This document shows, in pieces, positions 7,195 to 13,419 of a DNA stretch of 13,419 bases (positions are counted from its first letter, which is position 1; every line of letters begins with the position of its first letter). A program made the position numbers and the translations under genes. The DNA comes from DATGWF01 sp035299585 (lineage in GTDB: Bacteria > Actinomycetota > Actinomycetes > Actinomycetales > Microbacteriaceae), in NCBI GenBank assembly GCA_035299585.1, contig DATGWF010000009.1, forward strand, positions 1-13,419, written 5' to 3'. The notes under the pieces were generated by a model. It ran no database searches. It was given only the letters and a program-made list of their open reading frames with translations, and was not told the DNA's origin.

Positions 7195-7206
7195 TTGCGT
7201 GGTCGT

Positions 7207-7212
7207 TAGGCT
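7207..7212 (+). promoter_or_regulatory. Candidate -10 element (TAGGCT) of serA
   Basis: TAGGCT lies 37 bases before the serA GTG and would give a leader of about 30 bases that includes the ribosome binding site. It matches the hexamer of the reverse-strand gene at 1229-1234. No standard -35 is seen at 16-18 bases. Confidence 0.5.
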
Positions 7213-7236
7213 GGACCGGAATCGTGTTCACAACCC

Positions 7237-7242
7237 GAAGGA
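7237..7242 (+). promoter_or_regulatory. Ribosome binding site fixing the serA start
   Basis: GAAGGA, seven bases before the GTG at 7250. It rules out the longer in-frame start at 7199, which has no such site, overlaps the promoter region and adds 17 residues absent from the family. Confidence 0.75.
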
Positions 7243-7249
7243 TTCCGCC

Positions 7250-8842
7250 GTGGCTCAGCCAATCGTGCTCATCGCCGAAGAATTATCGCCCGCCACCGTC
7301 GACGCACTCGGTCCCGACTTTGAGATTCGAACGGTTGACGGAACCGACCGCGCTGCCCTGATTGCGGCCCTCGCGGAGGCAAATGCCATTCTCGTGCGTT
7401 CGGCTACGCAGGTCGATGCCGAAGCGATTGCGGCGGCACCCAAGCTGCAGGTCATCGCTCGCGCCGGTGTCGGCCTCGATAATGTCAACATTCCGGCCGC
7501 AACCGCGGCCGGTGTCATGGTGGTGAACGCACCCACATCGAACATCATCTCGGCGGCGGAGCTCACCGTCGGTCACATTCTGAGTCTGGCCCGCCACATT
7601 CCGGCGGCCCACGCGGCGCTTGCGCAGGGGCAATGGAAGCGCTCGGCGTACACGGGTACCGAACTGTTCGAAAAGACCGTCGGCATCATTGGCCTCGGTC
7701 GTATTGGCGCGCTCATTACTGCTCGTCTGCAAGCGTTCGGCGTCAACGTCATCGCCTACGACCCCTACATCACGGCGGCCCGCGCCCAGCAACTCGGCGT
7801 GCAGTCGGTCACGCTCGACGAGCTCCTCGAGCAAAGCGACTTCATCACGATTCACATGCCAAAGACGCCGGAAACAGCCGGCATGATTGGCCAGGCACAG
7901 CTCGAGCGAATGAAGCCCACCGCCTACATCGTCAATGTCGCGCGAGGCGGCCTCATCGACGAAGACGCGCTGTTCGACGCGCTCTCGCGGAAGGTGATCG
8001 CGGGAGCTGGCCTCGACGTGTTTGTCAACGAGCCTCCGAAGGATTCTCCGTTGCTCGCCCTCCCAAACGTGGTTGTCACGCCGCACCTGGGCGCATCCAC
8101 CGACGAGGCGCAGGAGAAGGCCGGAATCTCGGTCGCGAAGTCGGTACGTCTGGCACTTGCCGGTGAGCTCGTCCCGGATGCCGTGAACGTTGCTGGCGGC
8201 ACGATCGACCCGTACGTACGCCCCGGAATTCCGCTCACCGAAAAGCTGGGCCAGTTCTTCGCCGCGCTTGCCCACGGCCCGCTCGCGAGCGTAGACGTTG
8301 AGGTGCGCGGCGAACTCGCGGACTTCGACGTGAGCGTGCTCAAGCTCGCCGCGCTCAAGGGCATTTTCAGCAACACCGTGAGCGAGACCGTTTCTTACGT
8401 CAACGCGCCGCTGCTCGCCGAGCAACAGGGCATCTCCGTGCGCCTCATCACCGAGCACGATTCGCCGGAGTTCCGCAATCTCATATCCATTCGCGGCGCC
8501 CTGGCAGACGGCACCCAGGTTTCGGTGTCGGGCACGCTAACCGGCACGAAGCAAGCCGAAAAGCTCGTCGGCATCAATGGCTTCGACATTGAGCTCCCGC
8601 TCGCCGAACACCACATCGTCATGCTGTACACCGACCGGCCAGGCATTGTTGCCGAGTACGGGCGTGAGTTTGGTGAGGCGAACATCAACATCGCCGGTAT
8701 GCAAATCGCCCGTCAAAATGCGGGTGGGCAAGCGCTCTCGGTGCTCACGGTTGATTCGCCGGTGCCGGTCGAGATTCAGCAGCGTGTCGCGCGCGCAATC
8801 GACGCCGAACGATTCATCGCGGTACGCGTCCGCGAGCTCTAA
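7250..8842 (+). CDS. serA: D-3-phosphoglycerate dehydrogenase (long, type I form)
   Basis: A 530-residue NAD enzyme oxidising 3-phosphoglycerate to 3-phosphohydroxypyruvate, the entry step of serine synthesis. Domain order is substrate-binding (about 1-100 and again after 285), nucleotide-binding with GLGRIG (148-153), an intervening regulatory domain (about 320-455) and a C-terminal ACT domain (about 456-527). Active-site residues are R232 (ARGGLID), E261 (NEPP) and H279 (TPHLGAST). Y460, D462 and N480 align, from memory, with the serine-contact residues of the M. tuberculosis enzyme, so feedback inhibition by serine is likely. Length matches that long form. The start is the GTG with GAAGGA upstream, giving an N-terminus (AQPIVLIAEELSP) like that of homologues. 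leuB follows after 50 bases with its own putative promoter. Confidence 0.96.
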   Translation: MAQPIVLIAEELSPATVDALGPDFEIRTVDGTDRAALIAALAEANAILVRSATQVDAEAIAAAPKLQVIARAGVGLDNVNIPAATAAGVMVVNAPTSNIISAAELTVGHILSLARHIPAAHAALAQGQWKRSAYTGTELFEKTVGIIGLGRIGALITARLQAFGVNVIAYDPYITAARAQQLGVQSVTLDELLEQSDFITIHMPKTPETAGMIGQAQLERMKPTAYIVNVARGGLIDEDALFDALSRKVIAGAGLDVFVNEPPKDSPLLALPNVVVTPHLGASTDEAQEKAGISVAKSVRLALAGELVPDAVNVAGGTIDPYVRPGIPLTEKLGQFFAALAHGPLASVDVEVRGELADFDVSVLKLAALKGIFSNTVSETVSYVNAPLLAEQQGISVRLITEHDSPEFRNLISIRGALADGTQVSVSGTLTGTKQAEKLVGINGFDIELPLAEHHIVMLYTDRPGIVAEYGREFGEANINIAGMQIARQNAGGQALSVLTVDSPVPVEIQQRVARAIDAERFIAVRVREL

Positions 8843-8860
8843 GCCGACCATTGCGCTCGA

Positions 8861-8866
8861 TAGACT
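8861..8866 (+). promoter_or_regulatory. Candidate -10 element (TAGACT) of leuB
   Basis: An exact copy of the ilvD and gltX hexamer, 26 bases before the leuB ATG. The implied leader of about 20 bases contains the GAGGAG site. No good -35 is visible, and the box lies just after the serA stop. Confidence 0.5.
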
Positions 8867-8882
8867 GACGACGTTCGACCCC

Positions 8883-8888
8883 GAGGAG
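8883..8888 (+). promoter_or_regulatory. Ribosome binding site of leuB
   Basis: GAGGAG, four bases before the ATG at 8893. It supports this start. Confidence 0.7.
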
Positions 8889-8892
8889 CCAC

Positions 8893-9945
8893 ATGAGCCG
8901 CCGAATCAAGCTCGCCGTCATCCCTGGCGATGGCATCGGTCCGGAGGTCGTCGCTGAGGCACGCAAGGTGCTTGACGCGGTGCTGCCACACACCGACCTC
9001 AAGATCGAGGCCACCGAGTTTTCCCTCGGCGCAGCCCGCTTTCTCGCCACCGGTGACGTCCTGACCGACGATGATCTCGTGGCGATTCGTTCGCATGACG
9101 CGATTCTGCTCGGTGCAGTTGGGGGAGTGCCGGGCGACCCGCGCCTGGCGAACGCGAACATCGAGCGCGGGCTCTTGCTCAAGCTTCGCTTCGAGCTCGA
9201 CCACTACGTCAATCTGCGACCCACCGTGCTCTATCCGGGCGCCCAAAGCCCGCTTGCGCACCCCGGCAACGTTGACTTCGTTGTCGTGCGTGAGGGCACG
9301 GAAGGGCCATACGTCGGAAACGGTGGCGCAATTCGCCAGGGAACACCCGCTGAGGTCGCAAACGAGGTCTCGGTCAACACTGCCTACGGTGTCGAGCGCG
9401 TCGTTCGCTACGCGTTCGAGCTCGCTGCGCGTCGACCCCGCAAAGTCCTTACGCTCGTCCACAAGACGAACGTTTTGGTCTTCGCTGGATCGCTCTGGAA
9501 GCGCACCGTTGACACGATTGCACAAGAGTTCCCCGAGGTTACCGTCGACTACATCCACGTCGACGCGGCGACCATTTACCTCGTCACGAATCCGGCCCGC
9601 TTCGACGTCATCGTCACCGACAACCTGTTCGGAGACATCCTCACCGACCTCGCCGGTGCCATCAGCGGCGGTATTGGACTGTCGGCATCGGGCAACATCA
9701 ACCCGAGCGGTGCGGCGCCTAGCATGTTTGAGCCGGTGCACGGTTCCGCCCCGGACATTGCCGGCCAGCAGATTGCCGACCCGACGGCGGCCATTTTGTC
9801 GGTCGCGCTCATGCTCGACCATCTCGGCGAGCCATCCGCCGCCGAGCGCATTCGCACGGCCGTGCACTCCGACCTCGAACAGCGCGACGGATCGCGCCGC
9901 TCGACCACCGAAATTGGCGACTCCATCGCCACTCGCGTTCGATAA
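8893..9945 (+). CDS. leuB: 3-isopropylmalate dehydrogenase
   Basis: A 350-residue beta-decarboxylating dehydrogenase that converts 3-isopropylmalate with NAD to 2-oxoisocaproate in leucine synthesis. It begins IKLAVIPGDGIGPEVV, the usual N-terminus. Substrate-contact arginines are R99, R109 and R133, with Y140 and K191 as the catalytic pair. D224, D248 and D252 (TDNLFGDILTD) are the metal ligands. GNINP and EPVHGSAPDIAG (280-291) mark the nucleotide-binding region. The length is typical of the shorter actinobacterial form. An isocitrate or tartrate dehydrogenase is less likely, given the neighbours and the loop sequence LKLRFELDHYVNLRP. ilvE starts 14 bases after the stop, so the two are probably co-transcribed. 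leuA, leuC and leuD are not in this window. Confidence 0.95.
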   Translation: MSRRIKLAVIPGDGIGPEVVAEARKVLDAVLPHTDLKIEATEFSLGAARFLATGDVLTDDDLVAIRSHDAILLGAVGGVPGDPRLANANIERGLLLKLRFELDHYVNLRPTVLYPGAQSPLAHPGNVDFVVVREGTEGPYVGNGGAIRQGTPAEVANEVSVNTAYGVERVVRYAFELAARRPRKVLTLVHKTNVLVFAGSLWKRTVDTIAQEFPEVTVDYIHVDAATIYLVTNPARFDVIVTDNLFGDILTDLAGAISGGIGLSASGNINPSGAAPSMFEPVHGSAPDIAGQQIADPTAAILSVALMLDHLGEPSAAERIRTAVHSDLEQRDGSRRSTTEIGDSIATRVR

Positions 9946-9948
9946 CCG

Positions 9949-9954
9949 AAAGAG
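9949..9954 (+). promoter_or_regulatory. Weak ribosome binding site of ilvE
   Basis: AAAGAG, five bases before the ATG at 9960, in the 14-base leuB-ilvE gap. It is weaker than the other sites here, so coupling to leuB translation probably helps. Confidence 0.5.
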
Positions 9955-9959
9955 ACACC

Positions 9960-11069
9960 ATGACCACGCAACTCCCAATGGCGGGCGGCAACTTCATCTG
10001 GCAGACCATTCGCAACGAGGCGGCGAAGTCGGCCGAGGAGCGCAACGAGATTCTCGCAAATCCGGGCTTCGGTGACTACTTCACCGACCACATGGTGGAC
10101 ATCTGCTGGTCCGAGAAGGGTGGATGGCACCGACCGCGCGTGCAACCATACGGCCCCATTTCGCTCGACCCGGCCGCGGCCGTGCTGCACTACGGTCAGG
10201 AAATCTTCGAGGGCATGAAGGCCTACCGCCACGCCGACGGCAGCATTTGGACCTTCCGACCCACCGCGAACGCCGAGCGATTGCAGCGTTCCGCGCACCG
10301 AATGGCCCTACCTGAGCTGCCGACCGAACACTTTGTCGAATCGCTGCGGCGGCTCATTTCGGTCGACGCCGACTGGGTGCCGAGTGAGCCGGACACCTGC
10401 CTGTACATTCGACCGTTCATGTTTGCCAAAGAAGCCTTCCTCGGCGTTCGTCCGGCCAAGAAGGTTGCGTACTACGTCATCGCGAGCCCCGTCGGCTCGT
10501 ACTTCAAGGGCGGCGTCAAGCCGGTCAACATCTGGCTCTCCACGCAGTACGCGCGCGCCGCTGAGGGCGGCACGGGTGCCGCAAAGACCGGCGGCAACTA
10601 TGCCGGCAGCATGATCGCGCAAATGGAGGCGTACGAGAACGGCTGTGACCAGGTGCTGTTCCTGCAGGACCACACCTACATCGAAGAGCTCGGCGGTATG
10701 AACGTCATTCTGGTCAAGGCTGACGGAACGCTCCTCACACCGAAGTCGGAATCCATCCTGCCCGGCATCACGCGCGATTCCATCCTGCAGCTCGCCGAAG
10801 ACCGCGGGCACCTCGTCGAACGACGACAGATCAGCGTGCAAGAGTGGCGAGACGGTGTCGCCTCGGGCGAGATTGTCGGTGCCTTCGCCTGTGGCACCGC
10901 GGCCGTGGTCACCCCGATTGGCACGCTTGTGGCCCCGGACTTCACCATCGAGCACACCCACCCCGATGCGACCACCGTCGCAATGTCACTCCGTGACGAA
11001 CTCACCAACATCCAGTACGGTCGCGCGGCTGATCCGCACGGCTGGATGGTGCGGTTGGACGCCGAGTGA
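9960..11069 (+). CDS. ilvE: Branched-chain amino acid aminotransferase (fold type IV)
   Basis: A 369-residue PLP enzyme that transfers amino groups between glutamate and the 2-oxo acids of valine, leucine and isoleucine, the last step for all three. Landmarks are LHYGQEIFEGMKAYR (76-90), the FMFAKEAFLGV stretch (153-163), and the PLP lysine K209 within GGTGAAKTGGNYAGS. The class-IV signature region is YIEELGGMNVILV (240-252), and the phosphate-binding CGTAAVV starts at 311. The extended N-terminus and the 360-370-residue length fit the actinobacterial and eukaryotic type rather than the approximately 310-residue E. coli type. Its TGA stop overlaps the GTG start of the next gene (GTGA, 11066-11069). 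D-amino acid or 4-amino-4-deoxychorismate enzymes of the same fold are much shorter, so the assignment is firm. Confidence 0.95.
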   Translation: MTTQLPMAGGNFIWQTIRNEAAKSAEERNEILANPGFGDYFTDHMVDICWSEKGGWHRPRVQPYGPISLDPAAAVLHYGQEIFEGMKAYRHADGSIWTFRPTANAERLQRSAHRMALPELPTEHFVESLRRLISVDADWVPSEPDTCLYIRPFMFAKEAFLGVRPAKKVAYYVIASPVGSYFKGGVKPVNIWLSTQYARAAEGGTGAAKTGGNYAGSMIAQMEAYENGCDQVLFLQDHTYIEELGGMNVILVKADGTLLTPKSESILPGITRDSILQLAEDRGHLVERRQISVQEWRDGVASGEIVGAFACGTAAVVTPIGTLVAPDFTIEHTHPDATTVAMSLRDELTNIQYGRAADPHGWMVRLDAE

Positions 11070-11836
11070 AAGTCGCACGGTTTTCGCACGGCGGGACCAT
11101 TCGGTTCGGCATCCTCGACGATGACGCGCTCGTCGTCCTGAGCGGCGACCCGATGTACGCCGGTTGGGACACCACCGGTGAGCGGATACCGCTCGGCGAC
11201 GCGCAACTGCTTGCGCCGGTCATTCCCCGGTCAAAGATCGTATGTGTCGGAAAGAACTACGCCGACCACGTGACCGAGATGGGCGGCGGTCCGGCTCCCA
11301 CCGAACCGCTGTTGTTTTTCAAACCGAACACTGCGGTTATCGGGCCCGGCGACGCAATTGTCCGGCCTCGTATCAGCGACCGGGTTGACTTCGAGGGTGA
11401 GCTCGCCATTGTGATCGGCGCGGTTGCCAAGCATGTCCGCGAGGAGGACGCCGACTCGGTCATCTTCGGTTACACGATCGCCAACGATGTCACGGCGCGT
11501 GACCTGCAGGAGCGGGACGGCCAATGGGCGCGCGCGAAGGGGTTCGACACGTTCTGCCCGCTCGGGCCGGTCATCGAAACCGAGTTTGACCGCACGGGCT
11601 CGCGGATCGAAACGCGCCTGAACGGCGCGGTTCGTCAGAGCGCGAGCTTCGATTTGCTCATGTTCGACATTCCCCGCATCGTGGCGGCAGCAACAGAAGC
11701 GTTCACCATGCTCCCGGGCGACATCATCCTTACCGGCACTCCGGCCGGAATTGGTTCGATGACTGCGGGCGACGAGGTTGAGGTGACGATCGACGGAATC
11801 GGCACCCTCCGCAACCGCGTCGTCGACGCGAGCTGA
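11066..11836 (+). CDS. Fumarylacetoacetate hydrolase (FAH) family protein
   Basis: A 256-residue protein with a short N-terminal domain (1-55) followed by the FAH catalytic domain. SKIVCVGKNYADHVTEMG (56-73) opens the domain. The metal ligands are E110 and E112 (DFEGELAIVIG) and D141 (ANDVTARDLQ). KGFDTFCPLGPVI (158-170) and GDIILTGTPAGIG (218-230) are further family landmarks. FAH proteins act on 2-oxo or acylpyruvate compounds as hydrolases, decarboxylases, isomerases or tautomerases. The Corynebacterium glutamicum homologue in the same neighbourhood (Cg1458) is, as I recall, an oxaloacetate decarboxylase, which makes 2-oxo-acid handling the best guess. M. tuberculosis Rv2993c sits in the same place. 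The start is GTG, overlapping the ilvE stop by 4 bases. The exact reaction here is not established. Confidence 0.88.
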   Translation: MKVARFSHGGTIRFGILDDDALVVLSGDPMYAGWDTTGERIPLGDAQLLAPVIPRSKIVCVGKNYADHVTEMGGGPAPTEPLLFFKPNTAVIGPGDAIVRPRISDRVDFEGELAIVIGAVAKHVREEDADSVIFGYTIANDVTARDLQERDGQWARAKGFDTFCPLGPVIETEFDRTGSRIETRLNGAVRQSASFDLLMFDIPRIVAAATEAFTMLPGDIILTGTPAGIGSMTAGDEVEVTIDGIGTLRNRVVDAS

Positions 11837-11868
11837 CACAGGCCGATTGCCGGGCACATCACTGACAC

Positions 11869-13128
11869 ATGACTGACTCTGCAACCGATGCCTTCAGCAA
11901 TCTGAGGCGTGTGCAAAACCGCACGGTCCGGGTGCTCGCGCTGGGCCAGACCCTCGGAGCCCTGGCGTACGGTGTGACTATCTCCATCGGCGCACTGCTC
12001 GCCGTATCGGTGTCTGGCGATGAAGCGTTCTCTGGGCTCGCCGTCGCGATGCTCACGCTCGGTGCAGCCCTCGCCGCCATGCCGCTCGCCCGGCTTGCAA
12101 ACCTTCGCGGGCGACGGTGGTCGCTCGGGCTCGGAAACGCCGTGGCCCTCATCGGCATTGCCATTGTTTTGAGCGCTGCCGCGCTCGGGAGCTTTCCGCT
12201 GCTGCTCGTCGGGTATCTGTTCGTCGGCTCCGGAAATGCCGGCAACCTGCAGGCCCGCTTCGCTGCGACCGACCTCGCCAGCCCGGACCGCCGTGCCCGC
12301 GACCTCTCGATGGTGGTGTGGGCGACCACGGTCGGGGCGGTACTGGGGCCGAACCTGCAAGCTCCCGGTCAGCTCATTGGTGACGCGCTCGGAATGCCGC
12401 ACCTCACCGGCGCGTACGTGTTCTCCATCGTCGCGCAGGTTGCCTGTCTTCTGGTGTTTGTGCTCGGCCTGCGACCCGATCCGCTACTGCACGCGCGGGA
12501 ACTCGCCGCCGAGCGCCGGGGGACTGCGGCGAGCGCGGGCGCGGGAATCGATCGTCCGTGGCTCGCGCGTTTTGCGATGCTCGCCGTTGCCGCGTCCCAC
12601 GGGGTCATGGTGGCAGTGATGTCCATGACTCCCGTGCACCTTCAGCACGAGGGGGCGACGCTCTCGCTCATCGGCATCACCATCAGTTTGCACGTCGCGG
12701 GGATGTACGCGCTCTCACCGGTGTTCGGGGCCCTTGCGGACCGATTTGGCCGGCTCACCATGGTCCTTGTCGGTCAGGTGCAATTGGCGCTCTCGCTCGT
12801 GCTCATTGTGGCGGACCCAATGAATCCGGGCCTTGGCGTTCTCGCGCTCATTTTGCTCGGAACCGGATGGTCGGCGGCGACCGTCTCCGGTTCGGCTCTG
12901 TTGAGCGAGGCCTCGTCGCTCGATCGTCGAACGGCACGTCAGGGCCGTAGTGATTCGCTCATGAGTTTCACCGGAGCGGCATCTGCTGTTGCCGCCGGGG
13001 GTATCCTCTCGGTTGCCGGCTATGGCGGCCTCGCTGGCGTGTCCTTCGTCTTCGTCGGGCTTGTTGTACTGGCCGCGCCTCTTGCGGCTCGCTCGCGGGG
13101 CCGCGGGGGAGTGCGCACGCCCGAGTAG
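11869..13128 (+). CDS. Major facilitator superfamily transporter
   Basis: A 419-residue multi-pass membrane protein with about 12 hydrophobic segments in two halves, separated by a charged central loop (about 203-229). Loop 2-3 carries a degenerate motif A (ARLANLRGRRWSLG, 74-87), repeated as GALADRFGRLTMVLVG at 287-302. A segment reading ATDLASPDRRARDLSMVVWATT (starting at 133) leads into GAVLGPNL and marks a distinct actinobacterial MFS subgroup that I associate with Rv2994, which lies between leuB and the FAH gene in M. tuberculosis. The substrate is unknown; amino acid or drug efflux would be guesses. The ATG at 11869, 32 bases after the FAH stop, has no Shine-Dalgarno and no clear promoter, so start and expression mode are less certain. 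Its TAG stop forms the first three bases of the putative gltX -10 box. Confidence 0.85.
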   Translation: MTDSATDAFSNLRRVQNRTVRVLALGQTLGALAYGVTISIGALLAVSVSGDEAFSGLAVAMLTLGAALAAMPLARLANLRGRRWSLGLGNAVALIGIAIVLSAAALGSFPLLLVGYLFVGSGNAGNLQARFAATDLASPDRRARDLSMVVWATTVGAVLGPNLQAPGQLIGDALGMPHLTGAYVFSIVAQVACLLVFVLGLRPDPLLHARELAAERRGTAASAGAGIDRPWLARFAMLAVAASHGVMVAVMSMTPVHLQHEGATLSLIGITISLHVAGMYALSPVFGALADRFGRLTMVLVGQVQLALSLVLIVADPMNPGLGVLALILLGTGWSAATVSGSALLSEASSLDRRTARQGRSDSLMSFTGAASAVAAGGILSVAGYGGLAGVSFVFVGLVVLAAPLAARSRGRGGVRTPE

Positions 13129-13131
13129 ACT
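13126..13131 (+). promoter_or_regulatory. Candidate -10 element (TAGACT) of gltX, overlapping the MFS stop codon
   Basis: TAGACT starts with the TAG stop of the transporter gene and ends 7 bases before the gltX ATG at 13139. This is leaderless geometry, with the hexamer identical to those of ilvD and leuB. No Shine-Dalgarno is seen before gltX. Confidence 0.55.
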
Positions 13132-13138
13132 CGGTTCG

Positions 13139-13419
13139 ATGTCTGCTCTCGTCTCGCTTCCGTTCTCGACCGCCACTGGATCCGATGTCCGTGTGCGGTT
13201 CTGTCCGTCTCCGACCGGCACCCCGCACGTCGGTCTCGTGCGCACCGCCCTGTTCAACTGGGGGTACGCCCGGCACACCGGCGGCACCTTCGTGTTCCGA
13301 ATTGAGGACACGGATGCCGCACGCGACTCCGAGGAAAGCTACGAACAGATTCTCGAGGCGCTCACCTGGCTCGGTCTGAACTGGGACGAGGGCATCGGCG
13401 TCGGTGGTCCGAACGAGCC
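13139..13419 (+). CDS. gltX: Glutamyl-tRNA synthetase, N-terminal part (3' end beyond window)
   Basis: The frame runs open from the ATG at 13139 to the right edge, giving 93 residues of a class I aminoacyl-tRNA synthetase that charges tRNA-Glu (and, in many Actinobacteria, also tRNA-Gln for later amidation). VRVRFCPSPTGTPHVGLVRT contains the HIGH-type motif as HVGL. It is followed by ALFNWGYARHTGGTFVFRIEDTDAARD, with the conserved RIEDTD. The KMSKS motif and anticodon-binding domain lie outside the window. About 15 residues precede the conserved core, as in relatives. The gene starts 10 bases after the transporter stop and probably has its own leaderless promoter. A GlnRS or the truncated tRNA-modifying GluQ-RS is unlikely given PSPTGTPHVG and the synteny with serA-leuB-FAH. 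Confidence 0.94.
   Translation, partial: MSALVSLPFSTATGSDVRVRFCPSPTGTPHVGLVRTALFNWGYARHTGGTFVFRIEDTDAARDSEESYEQILEALTWLGLNWDEGIGVGGPNE

Noticed and set aside
7199..7249. N-terminal extension of serA starting at GTG 7199
   Set aside because: No ribosome binding site, contains the putative -10 box, and adds residues absent from homologues. The GTG at 7250 has GAAGGA at good spacing.
7283..8458. 391-residue reverse-strand open frame opposite serA
   Set aside because: Antisense to the full set of conserved SerA motifs, with biased low-information composition.
8839..9978. 379-residue reverse-strand open frame opposite leuB
   Set aside because: Covers leuB in antisense. No motif was recognised, and it is explained by codon bias.
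11837..11868. Possible terminator or promoter between the FAH gene and the transporter
   Set aside because: The 32-base gap shows no stable hairpin with a T-run and no TAnnnT box at useful spacing.

Overview
This window is a G+C-rich stretch of chromosome from a high-GC Gram-positive bacterium (Actinomycetota). The protein sequences and gene order suggest Microbacteriaceae or a close relative, judged from recognisable sequence and synteny rather than a database search. It is densely coding. No intergenic gap reaches 100 bases, and I saw no mobile element, CRISPR array, tRNA or rRNA.

Layout. Bases 1-434 hold the 3' end of a membrane protein (YhgE/Pip-like). It meets, tail to tail and with overlapping stop codons, a reverse-strand TIM-barrel sugar phosphate isomerase/epimerase-like gene (431-1219). 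A 58-base divergent promoter region (1220-1277) separates that gene from a long forward run: ilvD (1278), ilvB (3015), ilvN (4769), ilvC (5304), two small membrane proteins (6354 and 6800), serA (7250), leuB (8893), ilvE (9960), an FAH-family enzyme (11066), an MFS transporter (11869) and the 5' end of gltX (13139, cut by the window edge).

How the genes work together. IlvBN (acetohydroxyacid synthase), IlvC (reductoisomerase), IlvD (dehydratase) and IlvE (transaminase) cover the common valine/isoleucine pathway. LeuB is the oxidative step of leucine synthesis, and SerA commits 3-phosphoglycerate to serine. The order ilvB-ilvN-ilvC ... serA-leuB ... FAH ... gltX is, from memory, shared with Mycobacterium and Corynebacterium, so this is a conserved core-metabolism block and not an accessory island. 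Several joints are translationally coupled: ilvB/ilvN 2 bases apart, a 4-base ATGA overlap between the small membrane proteins, and a 4-base GTGA overlap between ilvE and the FAH gene.

Regulation. A recurring hexamer TAG(A/G)CT precedes five genes: the reverse-strand isomerase, ilvD, serA, leuB and gltX. For ilvD and gltX it lies only 6-7 bases from the ATG, the geometry of leaderless transcripts. This would split the run into at least four transcription units (ilvD onward, serA onward, leuB onward, gltX). A 14-base dyad sits just upstream of the serA hexamer. No T-box, leader peptide or clear rho-independent terminator was seen.

I did not find a convincing undescribed biological system. The points most worth checking are the promoter motif set, the serA dyad, the uncharacterised membrane-protein pair inside the ilv/ser block, and the FAH gene coupled to ilvE.
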